DNA from: Ricordea florida | Lineage: Eukaryota > Cnidaria > Anthozoa > Corallimorpharia > Ricordeidae | Assembly (NCBI GenBank): GCA_949710005.1 | Contig: OX453275.1 | Span: 36,401,294-36,465,293, forward strand | Length of the DNA stretch: 64,000 nucleotides | Direction of reading: 5' to 3' | In this document: in pieces, positions 1-13,900 of the stretch | Layout: each line of letters begins with the position of its first letter | Numbering within the stretch: position 1 is the first letter of the stretch | The notes under the pieces: generated by a model | What the model saw: only the letters and a program-made list of their open reading frames with translations | Told to the model about the DNA's origin: nothing | Databases searched by the model: none | Made by a program: the position numbers and the translations under genes

Positions 1-302
1 ATCCAATGAGACTTTTAGACGTGTAATTTAATACAAAAGTAGCTATTACTTTAGAGTTGGAAAACAGTAACTACAATTAGTTGTTTTTAAGTTCGATCGT
101 TCGGGTGTTGTTAGTTCGGGAAAGAACTGTTGTTGATGACGCAGGCAGGCGTTTCGATAACTTGAGGGGAAGTCATCATCAGAGTCAAGTTTTTTCAGAA
201 CTACCCACACCCTTGTTGAACTCTACAAACAACTACTGGACTACTGGGTTCAAACAACGTACAGATTAATTACACTTGAATGTTTTATCGAAATGACCCT
301 AG

Positions 303-488
303 GTGACGTGCGCCAATGTTTTCCTCTGGTGGCTCCACTGGGTGGAAGTATGAACTGCAACTCAAACAACTCAGTTGGAAGTATCTGCCGTTACAGCTGT
401 CAGCCTGGATATCACGTGATGGGGTCTAAACAACAGCGCTGTTTGTGGACTGGGTACTGGGGTGGACAGCAACCATCAGAATGTGCAC
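303..488 (+). CDS. Copy A exon: sushi/CCP domain 1
   Basis: Open phase-1 exon of 186 nt between an AG acceptor at 301-302 and a GTGAGT donor at 489. It encodes a complete complement-control-protein module starting RQCFPLV and ending PSECA, with four cysteines (CF, NC, RYSC, QRC plus the final C) and the conserved tryptophan (LWTGYW) before the last cysteine. Phase 1-1 exons are typical of sushi domains. The same exon, 186 nt long, occurs in copy B at 40544-40729. Confidence 0.88.
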
Positions 489-1894
489 GTGAGTTTAACC
501 AGACCCAAACTTGACCACTTCAGTAAAATCGATCATTGGCGTTGATTTTAAGCTTCCTTCATTTGAATAGTGACTTTGCCCTTATTCCCTCGAGTGATCA
601 ATAACGAATTATTGTTATCGCTGCTGCTCAACCAATCAATTAATCGTTATTAATACAGGTAACGTCTAGGAGCTGTACAAGTTCGTTCATAAAACGAGCG
701 TAGGTGAAATTACATTCACAAAGACCATATAAACACCGGGATCTACGTCCTCTACTCTTTGCGAACAGTGTGTGCGTTTTTTTTGACGTCCCACGAAGTT
801 ATACTAACCAGGGCTGTGAGACGGGATCTACGGTTTATTTTCCTTATCCGAAAAGACTAGAAAGTCTAACAATTCACAGAGGTCATTGCAAAGGAAGCAC
901 TTTTTCCTCAGTAATTTAAATAACTTGAGTGATGGTCCTGCCAGCAGGTTCGAACCCACGACCTCCCGCTCGATCACGGTCCATTGCTGAACTAACTAAT
1001 TAAGCTAACCGTTCGCCGGTTAATATCGAATGTTTTATTTACATTTTTTCACATTCCTTTTTTTTCAACAAAATATGGGAGCCAATGCCTCATCTTCTTC
1101 CTTGTCCAAAGGGTCTTATATATAATATAGTCTTCGTTATTTCAGAAGAAGGCTGCCACAATGATTAATCCCGTTTAACTGCGAGCATTGTATAAAGTTT
1201 TTATTACGATGTATGCAGGTCCGTGTGGTGCGCTGAATCTAACACACAACATGAAAGCTCAATGCACAAATAGCAACCTTCCGGGAAGTGGATGTACCTT
1301 TTCCTGCCCGTCAGGACTTTTGAGAGATGGTGTTCCGGAGATTACATGTCTTGGTAACGATATTTGGTCAGGAACACCACCCAAGTGCTCAGGTATTTTT
1401 TATGGCGCAAAAATGTGATTAATGGAAGCCATTACATTGCTTCTGCGCATATGTAACTTTTTGGTTGTTGTCAGTTTTTTTTAGCTCTATATACTTTAAT
1501 TACTTTTCGGTTGAAGGGGGCAGCCAGTAGTGCATAACACCAGTACTGCTCTACGGAACATCCACTCTTAGACATTGAAAAAAACAAAACAAAAATATAT
1601 GGACGAAAAATTATTCTCTTGGGGCATTTTTGTTGATTTACAGAAGGCCTTTGATACGTCGACCACAATCTTTTGCTCTATAAATTACATAATTATGGAA
1701 TACGTGGTATCATGAACAAATGGTTCTGCTCATATGTAACAGAGACATTCCAAACAACTCAAATTGAAACCAAGATCTCAAAAAAGGAAGCAGTAGCAAA
1801 TTAAGCACATAATCATAACTATAACAAAATTCTCAAATCTGATTGGCTATCAACTGCCCTGATTTCAGCCTTAATAGGACAGTTTAATAGGACA

Positions 1895-1929
<35 letters not shown>

Positions 1930-4900
1930 CCATCACGCGCGCGCTTAAATGGCTTTTCTTTTTTTCACTGCTAGCAAAACAAATCTTGGAATTTCATGTG
2001 ATTTGATTTAAAAAAAAGAACTTTATATATCAAAAAAATTTTTAAAGTTATGATTAATTGGTAATAAGACTTCGTGTCGTCCAATTAGGTCTGCAATCAT
2101 ACTCGTGACAAATCGGACTCCCGCTACGCGGTCGTCCGATTTTGTTAATCACTCGTATGATTACAGACCGAATTGGACTCCACTCAGTCCTATTACCATT
2201 ACGAACATGCTAATTCAATATAATGTAATTTCTTATTTACTTACTTCCTTACACAACTACTTAAATCGCTTTTTGTGTGTGTGTGTTTTGAACGTTTGCT
2301 ACGAAAATCTAACGTTAAGTGATAGTAGTAATAAACCTGTGATAACATCCACAATTATGGTGGTGACAAATCCGGTTTTGAGCTTGTAACACTTTACTCT
2401 AATATCTTTAAGTTTGTCCAGCGTACTGCAGTTGCATGTACCCTGACATTTATGGCAATTCACTCACTGTCTCCTGTGCAAAGACAAGCTACCACAGAAT
2501 TCCAAATAATCTACCGACATATACAAGGAAATTGTGAGTACGCTGACTCTCTATACGCCTCATTAGTCTACATAATTAGTAACAGTCTATAAGGTGCAGA
2601 TGGAAACTGAACTGGGTCCATATCAAAACTGCTAAACTGTGTGTAATACATGATTTACATAATTGGAGGTCACTAAAAATGCCATAACATGAAGTTTTCA
2701 TCAGGGGTCTGATAAAAAAAAATTACTAATATTTTACTTGTCCTCTTCTGCATGGGTTTTGCCTGAACATTTTGCAACAGACACTTCAATAAGTGGTTAA
2801 TGAAGCGATGGTATCTGCTGTGTTCTCACGGTTCTAAGTCACGCCTATGCCATAAACAGCGGCCAATATAGTTTCCATAATCACACTACAGTAAATTTTT
2901 ACTATTTAGGCTTATTAAACTCCAAATCCTAGCCTTAAGGGCCCGGTGCTTTGCTTTTGTCAAGCACATTTGAGTTATTCTGGGTTGGCCGACCTTTCGC
3001 CTTAAGAGGTTAGGGGTTGTTAGGGGGGAGGTGAGGGAAGGGTCGGGTGATTGGGTACGGGAATAGGTGTGGTCTTATTCTATGAAAATATAAATTCTTT
3101 TTATATTTTCTACCGATTAACAAAGTTATTGGTCTTGTTCAACATGCTTTGTTGTCCTACAGGATGTTCGAATCTTCAGACTTATCAGAAATATCGGAGG
3201 GGGATCTAGACAATCTTTACTACCTGACTAAACTGTAGGTGAATTTCTTTATATAGAGCAATTACATCTGAGATAGTATTTAATATTTAATAAGAATCCT
3301 TGCCATTCACAACCAAAGATAAGCAAACTTCACATATCTTACAACAATCTCTGTTTTTTTTTCTGATAAATTTATAAATTTGTCATAGTCTAGAGTTAAT
3401 CTGTGACTGAGCAATCTCTTGCAATATCGCAGTTCATTTCTTCCAAAACTTTCTTTGGCAGCGAGGCACTTTCTTGTAAGATATCACACATCCAAGATGG
3501 GTCATTCAAGGGGCGTGGCGAACTACAGACACTGTGAGTAAAACATTGTCTAACCCTCTAACTCTCATGATCTGATGAAAAAAATTCTCATAAGTGGTAC
3601 TCATATACTTCTTGGCATGTTAGTTTGGAGAATTTGGCATTAGATCAACTCAATACCCTTGTCTCAAGAAGTTGCGTCACTATTGTAGCTCACACTAGAC
3701 ACAAGCCTATAATTTCGCTAGTTAATTGGGAAACTGTTGAGCACAAATTTTACGGAAGCAAAAAAAAGGTTAGATGTTACGAATCTAGTTATTATTATGA
3801 ACACAATGTCGGGGCACAGTGCTTATATAATTCTGATCTCTTCGCAAGGAATTTTGGAAATAACCAAATAAAGGAGCTGAGAAATGGAACGCTTCGTGGA
3901 CTCGAATACCTGAGAGAATTGTAAGGTTTTGAAGAGATCATTCGAAAGTTATGTCTTAAGTGTCCTGACCTTTGAATAGAATTTGGACTAAAGCCTGTTT
4001 TGGTATCAAACATAGTAAGATCGAGCCTCTCTTCTGTGTAAGTATAAGGCTATACGGGATCTCAGATCAACGCAGAAAACGAACTTGCTATCATTGTCCA
4101 GTCTTATCTTTAATATGGCTTGTTTTCCTTTGTTCCTCCAGGCTGATTATATTAAACAAACCACGCTAATTAGCAACTGTCTTAAAAGCTGGGAGCGGCT
4201 TTGATTGAAACAGGGGAGTGCGGGGTTGATATTAGAAGTGATAATCCCCTAGGGGAATATATTCCCCTCGCAGCACACCCACATGCATCACATTTAACGC
4301 ACTGACAAAAAAACACCACAACTTAACTTCAACAGCGTTGAATTTATTTTATCAAAACTATTACTACGTTTAAAATACAGTTGTTCAAATTAAAAACATG
4401 AGAATTGCGTTCTGGAACTTTCGCCTGCACAAACAACCCTTCTGTCGCCTCTTCAATGCTAAACTGAGCGTTCTCCTAGTTCTCTTCAAAATTCTTAGAG
4501 GACAGCAATTTCTCTAAGTCATTGCCTAGATTTTCCAATCTCTTTCCTGCAAACTTGGTGAAAAAGTTGTTTTTAAAGTTGTCAGCAGTATTCGACAACG
4601 TTAAAACATAGTTAGTAGAGGGGACCCCTCTACTAACTATGGTTAAAATTACAAAGCGTACTTTCGGAGTCTTAAATGTTTTGCCACGTTTGTTTAGCGC
4701 GCACTTTGGTTGTTTTAGTCGGCGTATCAAAAACAAAGAAAATAACATGTATATTACACTATTTTACAATGTGCAAACCCCAGGACGTCTTTTCGGAACC
4801 TTTTTTTTGTTGTTAAGAGTGTCTGCGTGTGTGTGTGCGGAAAACTCTTTGTTTTCGGTCGGCGTACGCGTGTCAAAACAATGAAGAAAAACATGTTTAC

Positions 4901-7900
4901 CATTTTAATCCACACTTCTGAATCCTCGCCTATGCGAAAAATAGGAAAATGGGATAATCAGACAAGTTGACAAAGGGCTAACTGCCGAAGGGCTAACGTT
5001 CGAAACGTCAGCACCCTCTCTTTTACCTTATGGTGGTACAAATTACTTTATCAACTTGTTTAATGATCCCAATTTCTTGTGTTTGAATTCCCCATCGGGC
5101 TGCGTCGACGCAGCCCCAGTTTCTTTAGAAACTACCCCACAGTACAAAATATGTGAAAAATGAGCCCGTTATTTTTAGGAACCTCGTAGATATGTGATTC
5201 ATCAGTTCACCTCGGGGTGCGCCCTCGGTAATTAAATCACATATCCCTTCGTTGCCTAAAAATAGCCCTTACATATTGGCCTCACGCTTGGTACTTATTT
5301 TCAATCCGCGAAAAAATCTAAAATAAGAAAATAAGAGAATTTTACAACGTAACGTAATTCTTTAGATTCAAATGAAAAGGTCTCCTAAAAGCAGGCATTA
5401 CATTTGTTCCTCTTTTCATTCAACTTTGCACTCCCTGAAATCTAGGTATTTAACAAGTAATAAGATATTTCTTCTTGAAGACGGAGCGTTCATACACGTC
5501 CCTCAGCTGGTGATATTGTAAGTTATCAGTCTTAGTACCTTCGATGTATTCCAGCATTCCTTGCGTTTCAGACGCTCGTTTCCTTGCAAGCATGTCGAGT
5601 TACAAAAAAAGCCGCCATTATAGTCAGGTATTGTTGAAGGCTTGAACCTCACAGTACTAGTGCAACCTTACGCAAATGTGGAGAACGACCAGGAGAGAAC
5701 GGAATTTAATGCTGTCACTTGCACTCGACGATCCGGCCATTCGCAGTTGCAGATGATTTGTCCCCACATTCAATGATTTTAGATACCAGTCCTAACACGG
5801 GCATACACTGCCCCAGTATTGACCTGCTTCTAGTTTTGATTACTAATTGAATACATGAACACTACCCATTATCTTGTATCTTGTGTTACATATTCACTGA
5901 ATATTTTTATCTATTTTTTGAGCAACTGAGGCAAGGATAAAGTGACAAAATCCTTGTTACGATCTGCGGACTAACGACTACTAAATCAGTTTACATTCTT
6001 TGAAGAGCAATTTGACGCCATGCACATAAAAACAGATTGTTAGCCCTTCCAAAGGCATACTAGCGGTCTATCAAATATAAACTTAATCATAACAATTGTT
6101 GATAATAGATATAGACAACAAAACCACAAATTGTTCTTTACAGGTACATAGATAACAATCAATTAACAAGCATAGGCTCAGAAGTATTTCGTCCGCTGGT
6201 TATTCTAGAACTTTTGTAAGTTCCTGGAACTTGACAGGATTATTGTAAGTTAAGAGCCGGTTATTAAAACGGTGCCTAACTAAAGCCGCGGATTGAAACT
6301 GACCAATTTTTGATTAATGCCATGAAATTAATTCACTTTTAGTGAGCAGGTATTGGCTTCTTATACTGGAGTGGTATAAACAAGATTGAAAGCCGTTTAA
6401 GTTGGAGCAGCTCAATGAGACAATTGTTTTTTTAGCGCGGCCTAGACCTGGTGAAATAACCCACCCTTAGTCGATCTTTAACTGTAATTGAAGTCTATAT
6501 TTTTAGGGCAAGGCTCTCTGCACCTATTTAATTGCTTGTCAAATGTAACATTTTCATAGAGAAGAAATATATTTGTACAAACATGGTTTCAACTGCCAAT
6601 AATTCTTTGATTGTCACATTAATATGGATAGTTGACATCAGCTATATCTTGGCTATGTACGCGGAAAAATAAAATTTCTTCTATGAACCTGTTTCATTAT
6701 ATCTGCAACTCATGAATAAGAGCAAGCGCACGCTCTGCTTGAATCCCTACTTTCAGGCTATCGTATACTATGAAACTGAGATAAAATGGCGAAGACGGTG
6801 AACCATCCGTGGCTGAAAGATTTGTTGAATTAGACAAGGAGGCAATTCAAGTTTCATAAGGGTTTCTACATATAATAAAACAATTCTCAATATCGTCGTA
6901 CAATAAAGTATGGTTTGTTAGCTTATGAATGACTCAATTTCTTGTGGTAACTGTTAAATGTATAAAATCTTGATATGTTTATTTAACGCATAGGAACATG
7001 GAAAGCAACAAGATAAAGACGGTCCATGACTTAGCATTTCAATATCTAGTAATGCTCAGGGCTGTGTAAGTAACACTGAGTGTTATTCAGTGTCTAATTT
7101 ATATTATGGAGTCAGTTAAAAAAGTTGACAAAGGCATAGTTTGCTCGTTGTAATGATGGACTGCACAACTAACAAATTCTCGTGAGAGTTCGTTTCTTTT
7201 TTTCACTGATTTTTCTGATTTCTTCGTGAACATAATCAGCATCGAGTGAAAAGAGGAATTGGAGTTCAAGAAAGTTCAACTTGTGGTAGAACTTAAGGAA
7301 CATATTTTCATGCCACATTTCTGAGAAATCGGTTTTCCTTTGTTTAATAAAATCATACGATCCAAGATCATGGACTATTAGCTGTGCTTTTCTAAAATCA
7401 ACATGACATGGCAATACATTGCATTTCCTGCTGAGACGGGACCCGTCGAGATGAAACTTTGAAAACTATATTGTTTCTTTTCCGTTAACCTTAATCTGTT
7501 TGAAAGTGGTTTCATTAAGTTGTTCTACGTCTTTGTATCAGAAATATTAGGAATAACCAGCTTATAAACTTAGCACCGGAAGTATTTGGATCAAAACAGC
7601 ATCTTTATTCTTTGTAAGTTTATTTTATAAAAAATACTATTATTCTAATCTAGATCAGAAAACAAATTTAAATGAATTAGTTTCTAAAGAAACGGGTGTT
7701 GCATAGGTAGGAAATTTAAACAAAAAAGACGTTTTATCACACGAGTTGATTAGTAAGTGAATTCTACCACCGCAAGATTTAAGGGGTGCTCAAAATTTAG
7801 GTAAAACTTACTTTATCAAGTTTTCTTTCACAGCCCTTAGGTGTAACATTTATATACTGAGGAATTTAACGATGGAATGGGATTTGTGAAAGGTGCATTC

Positions 7901-10900
7901 TCCAGAACTGTCAGGCAAACACGGAAAAAGCAAACGTTCTCCCAGTAGGAGTCGAACCTATAACCATCCGATTACTAGTTTGGACGCTCTACCACTGAGC
8001 TATAGGAGACTCGTAGGACCAAGGCCAGTAAACTAGGTCAAGAGAACGTAAAAGACAGAGAGGGTCACCCAGAGTGTCACCTGGGATATGAAAACTTCAG
8101 TAAGGTTATGTGTAGAAACGGAAATACGTTTTCCTAGAGGTCCGCATGACTCCACTGTAGCCCAGTCCTTCTAGCCATCTGTATTTAATGGCCACTCGCG
8201 GCTCTTGGATATGCATGAGGTTCTCTAATTATGGATTATTCAGGCGAGATTAACAAATAAGGGTCCTACTCGGTACGCCATTAGCATCCGTGGGAAATCG
8301 CATGAGGAATGCAGACCCCCCTGGAAAACAGGCTTCCGTGTCCAAAAATAACTTTCATATCCCAAGGGCTGGATTGGGAGTGTCCCTCTCTGTGTCCCTT
8401 ATTCTATCTTGACTAGGTCCATTCGTTCTTAGCTCGTGGATCTCGTGGATTCACGAGGTATTGGGTTGGTGGGTAAGAAATGTCACAGATAACGGGTAAC
8501 AAAAGAAACATCGGAGCCAATAGTAACCTTGGATCTTCCATGCAATTAACGGTCGTCTTGAACTTTTGTTCTGTCGGTAGATTATCACAGTCATCGTACT
8601 TATCACACGTTAACATTTTATCTACGACCCACCATTGGTTACCTTTGATTTGGGCCCCTTTTCTTGTGGGCCCGGTTAGCTCAGTTGGTAGAGCGCCGAC
8701 ATGTCGAGCTGGAGGTCGTGAATTCAAACCTCGGCCGAACCAACACTCAAGGTCTTAAAATAACTGAGGAGAATGTGCTGCCTTTATTATGACATCTGCA
8801 AATGGTTAGACATTCTAGTCTTCTCGGATAAGGACGAAAAACCGTAGGCCCCATCTCACAGCGCTGTTCCTATGGGACGTTAAAGATCCGACAACTCTGT
8901 TTGAAAAGAGTAGGGGACGTAGACCCCGGTGGTGTGGTCGACATCTGTAAAAGTTTGATTGTAATTAATTTAAGGAGAATTAATGTAAAGCGCCTTTGAA
9001 CATATCCATATGGAAAAGAGTGCTATACAAATTCATTATCATCATCATCGTAGCGTGTTTGTAGCCTACTTATATTGCTACACGGATGTAGAAACCCAAT
9101 AACAATAATAATGATAGTAATGATAATAATAATATTAATAAGAATAATAATACTAATCTTAATAATAATACTGATAATAGCTCTAATAATAATTGTAATA
9201 CTTATAGAAATATTAAAAATATTTTGTTTATAAGTTATTACTCTATCACTTATTTTAGTTGTGTTTTTTTTATTCTGCGCTGACATAAAGGGATTGTACC
9301 AATAACCAGCTGGTTCAGCTTAAAAGCTCTTTTTTTGATGAGCTCATTGCATTGGGATATTTGTGAGTATTGAAGGTTCAACTACTCGTGACAAAAAGGC
9401 CACGAAAATTTCAGTTCCGACACCTCGTGGATCGAAGGATAAAATCTTATGAAGAGAGGTTTATTCCTTTTCATTAAAGATAAAGTAAATTAGACAGAAT
9501 CGCAGCCGAACCAAAAACCTTATGACCCACAAAATCTAATGGACTCTCCTTCTTCTGACGCAAGTCTGATTATAAATACCATGTATGATGCAGGTATGTT
9601 TACTACTCACAAACATACTTTATCAAGTCTGTGAATTATGTCTGTTTTGGATACCGATACTCATAATTGTCAACCAAGAACAACGAAGAGTAAAAGCTTT
9701 AGATACGTCAGGGGCGGACCAGAGTAGTTCAAGTGATTTCCAGAAATCACTCAAATGTTTCCAAACCTGGGTTTGAAATCAATTATACTTCTTGTTGCAG
9801 TGTTTATTATGAAATAAAACAAAGAAAAAAATCGTCGAATCTCGTTTTACCGTAATTAAGAATCAGTGTCTTCTCTCGTTTTTGTGAAGAAACCTTTGCC
9901 CTCCGCACCTCAGAGTTTCAGAGATACTGAAAAGAAATGATATCTCATTACGAATGATAATATTTCGTTTGTCTTTTGACAGCAATTATTCATAAATTTT
10001 AGTATTTACTGCACGTAACTTGTTTCTTTGTTTGTTTCGTTGTTTGTTTTTTTCTTTGTTTGTCTGCTTAGTTTTTTTGGAATGATTTCCACACAGGTCC
10101 CTACTTCGTTATGCATGCTGTAGCCGTACGGTTTCGTTCTCAGAAAACAAGAAATGTTTGCACGCGCACTTCCCAAGACAATTCAACTACAGCATGCATA
10201 ATGAAGTAGGGACCTGTGCGGAAATCATTCCGTTTTTTTTCTGGTTGCCCAGATCAATATCTCAAAACAAGATAACGCAGCTAGTACAGTACAATTTCGA
10301 CGAAATAGTGACCATGTAAGTAAAGCGTAGGTATGCATCAGCGTGCTGATAAGAATGTATAGAATTGAGAGAACGGATATAATGTAATGTTCAAGGGGGG
10401 TCATGCAATAAGTGTGTGTAATCAAATGGTATACTCCTGAAATAAGGGAATGACAATTATTTCACTTGCGTTTTGTCCAAAGTATAATAACAAAACGCAA
10501 GTGAAATTATTTTTACCTATTAATATTAAGGTGACAAATTACTCCTTAATTTTGAAACCTAGACGGCACCATTTTGGCTCCGCACGAGAGGTTGCCACAG
10601 CAACATTGTAATTTCACATGTAAAATTATAAATTAGTATAGGTAATAGCATGGTTTGTAGTGATATTTGGTATAAATACCACGAGAGATATTTCAAAATT
10701 GTTGTACGTAATTTCCATAGCCGTTAGGCGAGTGAAATTTGAGACAATTTTGAAATATCTCGCGTGCTATTTATGCCAAATATCACGTACAAATCATGCT
10801 GCTATTTGTTTATACTACTACTAGCCAAAGGTTTGTAATTTACATGTAGGTATTTCAAATTAAGCAGAAATACCACTGCTATTAGCCAATCAAATTGCAG

Positions 10901-13900
10901 AAATTTCTCATGTAGGAGTATTAACACTGAAATTTCGCGCCAAAATTAAGGAGTAATTTGCCACCCATGATATTATGATAATGATAATTATAATACTAAT
11001 AATAATTATAGTAATAATAATGATAGACGAATATTTATACAAGATAACCCTTTGGAGGACTTCTATCAGGGATTCTGGTGTACAATAAAATGACACTTAA
11101 AACGTTAATTAAGAAATATTTCTTCACGAAAAATAGAAAGTTGTCTAAGATATATGATTAAAATAAGATTAAAACTAAAATAAAAAAAGCTAGTGTTAAG
11201 GATACATAACATACAAGATGGAGATAAATATTCTCAGAATATCTTCAACGTTTTCCAGTCATAAATTAAATGCTCAATGGTAGAGAGTTCAATGATCCTG
11301 AAAAGTAGAAAATACGACGAGCAAACCCAAGTTTTACTTTTTGGAAGACTTACATTTCATTTCATAATTCCTATTCAATGTTCACGGGGCGTTTTTACAT
11401 AAAATGAAATAGTGATCAAAAAGGACTACAAACGTTTAAAGGAACTTATATATAGACAGGTGTGTTGTACTTTGTTCAAATCAATTAATTCTTTAGTTAG
11501 GGTTTAGAGTTTTCCATGTAATGGATCAAATTAACTGTGCTTTAAACCAAAATCATCATAAGAAATGTCTTTAAAACTAAAAATGAAGGCTTGAAGTTCT
11601 AATCTTCTAGATCCAATGACCAAAGTGTTTTGATTTGCATTTTTGCTCTTCAACACCCTCGATCTACCTAACCCGTACACGTTAATTTAGCCGATTGTGA
11701 CCAAAATGTCTTTCACTTATTAAGTCTTTCTCCCCAGTTCACACAAAGGAAATTTTTATACAGGATTCACATTCATTTCTTCATCCTCTACGGATATATC
11801 ACGAATTCAAAAATAACCAGCTTCCAGTTAGCTTGATAGCTCACTTGGTTAGAGCATTGCACCGGTGTTTCAAGGTCATGCCGGGTTCGAATCCCATTCA
11901 AGTCTGAATTTTTTTCAGTTCTCATCTTTACAACTGTTTAAATTGCTCATACAACTGCGACAATCTTTCGCTTATTAATATAATATTGTAACTTCAAAAG
12001 GTATGCCGATGACAACTTGATCAGAGTTATCACCAAACGTACATTCTCTGAAGCTTTCCACCTTAGAGAACTGTAAGTTTTCTCCCCGCTTAGTCAGTTA
12101 AACGCTTTCGCATGCCCACCAGTGACAAAAACACTCAACTCTGTATCTCTACTCTGTATCTTTGCTTAAGTCAATGTGGGCTAGTACAGGTTTCAAAATT
12201 TTTCTTGTGAAAAAGAATACAATTGTCAGTGGTTTATCCCCTACCTTGCCCAACTTAACAACATAAAACTTCTTTTGTATCTGTAAATGGCTTCCTTTAG
12301 ACAAACGCCACCTTTTGCTCACAATATACGTCCAGTAATAATGTATACAAATTTCAACGCGCTGGTATGATTGGCTGAAAGCACGTCCGTTAATTAATTC
12401 TAAACAGTGTAGAAAGTTGAAATTGAGCCCAAAAATTTGAAATTAAATTTTTGCATGTTTATAATTAACAAGTAATCAAATGGTTACGAGTGCAATTTTG
12501 TACACTAATATGAATGAGAGCTCGTAAATTTTTCAAAGATTGAAAACATAGCACGATATAATTCTACTGAACAATTGTCAGTCAATGCCATTATCGGGGC
12601 ATTACAAGGCAATCAACATAAGGTACTCGCTGTCTTTTCCACTGTGACTTCAAATATTTCGATTATGGTTTGTTAACTCTAGCGATTTATTTCTGTAGGC
12701 GTTTAATGAACAATCCATTGGAAGTAATCGAAGAAGGAGCTTTCAAAGACTCACCTCGTCTATCAAAACTGTGCGTATTTAACATTCTGATCGATTCTGA
12801 GCTGACATCATACTACTAACATGCTTCTCTGTTTTTGCCTTTTATTCTAAGACCTCTAAGTGCCTTTCTTGCAAGTTGAACGGGCTAAACAAGCTTTGAA
12901 GTAAAAACTATTGATAAAAAGGTTCCACAAAAATTGTGGTTGTACTACTCATTTACGACAAAGACTTCATTATCATTTTTTTCGGAAATATCTGACAAAA
13001 AGATGGATTGATATACACAATAATTCAAGTCGCATATATCACTTCGTACAAGTCGATTATATCCAATATAGTCGCCAATATTTGTTATACTGAGGTGTTG
13101 CTAGTTTACTGTAACTACATTTTTTCAATCTAGCGCGATCATAGATGGCTCAAAATAGGGCTACACATGGCGACATTATAACTTATGGTAAAATTCTAGA
13201 ATATCCTTCAACCCTCATTTTCACTTTCAAAGCCGGGCTCAACGACATATGTTTTCTCTCAATACTATTATATTTCCAGCAAAAAAATGGATTGAAGAAA
13301 CCTTCCAAGTTTGACAAATTTACTTAAATTATTCATCAACTATGGTTTTAGTGTTCTTTTATTCATAAATTTATAACGATGTGGTTAATTAAGTGTACAA
13401 ACTGATTGAGCTATTGCGGGATCGTTTCCAAAGAAACTGGTGCTGCGTCAAAATTAGGATTATCAAACAAGTTAATTAAGTATTCACCATTCGCTCTGAC
13501 GAAGTGCTAACGCTCGAAACGTCAGCACCCTCTTTTTACCTTACGGTGGTATAACATACTTTATCAACTTGTTTGAGAATCCCAATTTCTTGTGATTGAG
13601 CTATGCTTACGATAACACCGTTCTGCTGATTTCTGAAAGGTATCTGGTTAACACAAGATTAGCCATTATACCGACACCTTCTCTGCCTTCAACCTCGACC
13701 CTGGATATTACATTGTGAGTTTGACACACCGCTGTCAGTAATAATATTATCATTGCTTGGGTGTACTGAGGTACTTCTTCTTTCCTAACCAAATGAAGGT
13801 CAAACTATGGCCAAACGTCAGCAGTTCACACCCTTTTTGGTGCTTGCTGCTGACGAAATGTAATTTCAGTTCTGATTGGTCCGCTGAGCTGTGCGCCTCC

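Noticed and set aside
4141-4175. Partial LRR-like exon start (LIILNKP) in copy A
   Set aside because: It stops after nine codons and has no copy B equivalent.
7938-8009. Functional tRNA-Thr gene
   Set aside because: An extra base breaks the anticodon stem and the surrounding sequence is a dispersed repeat.
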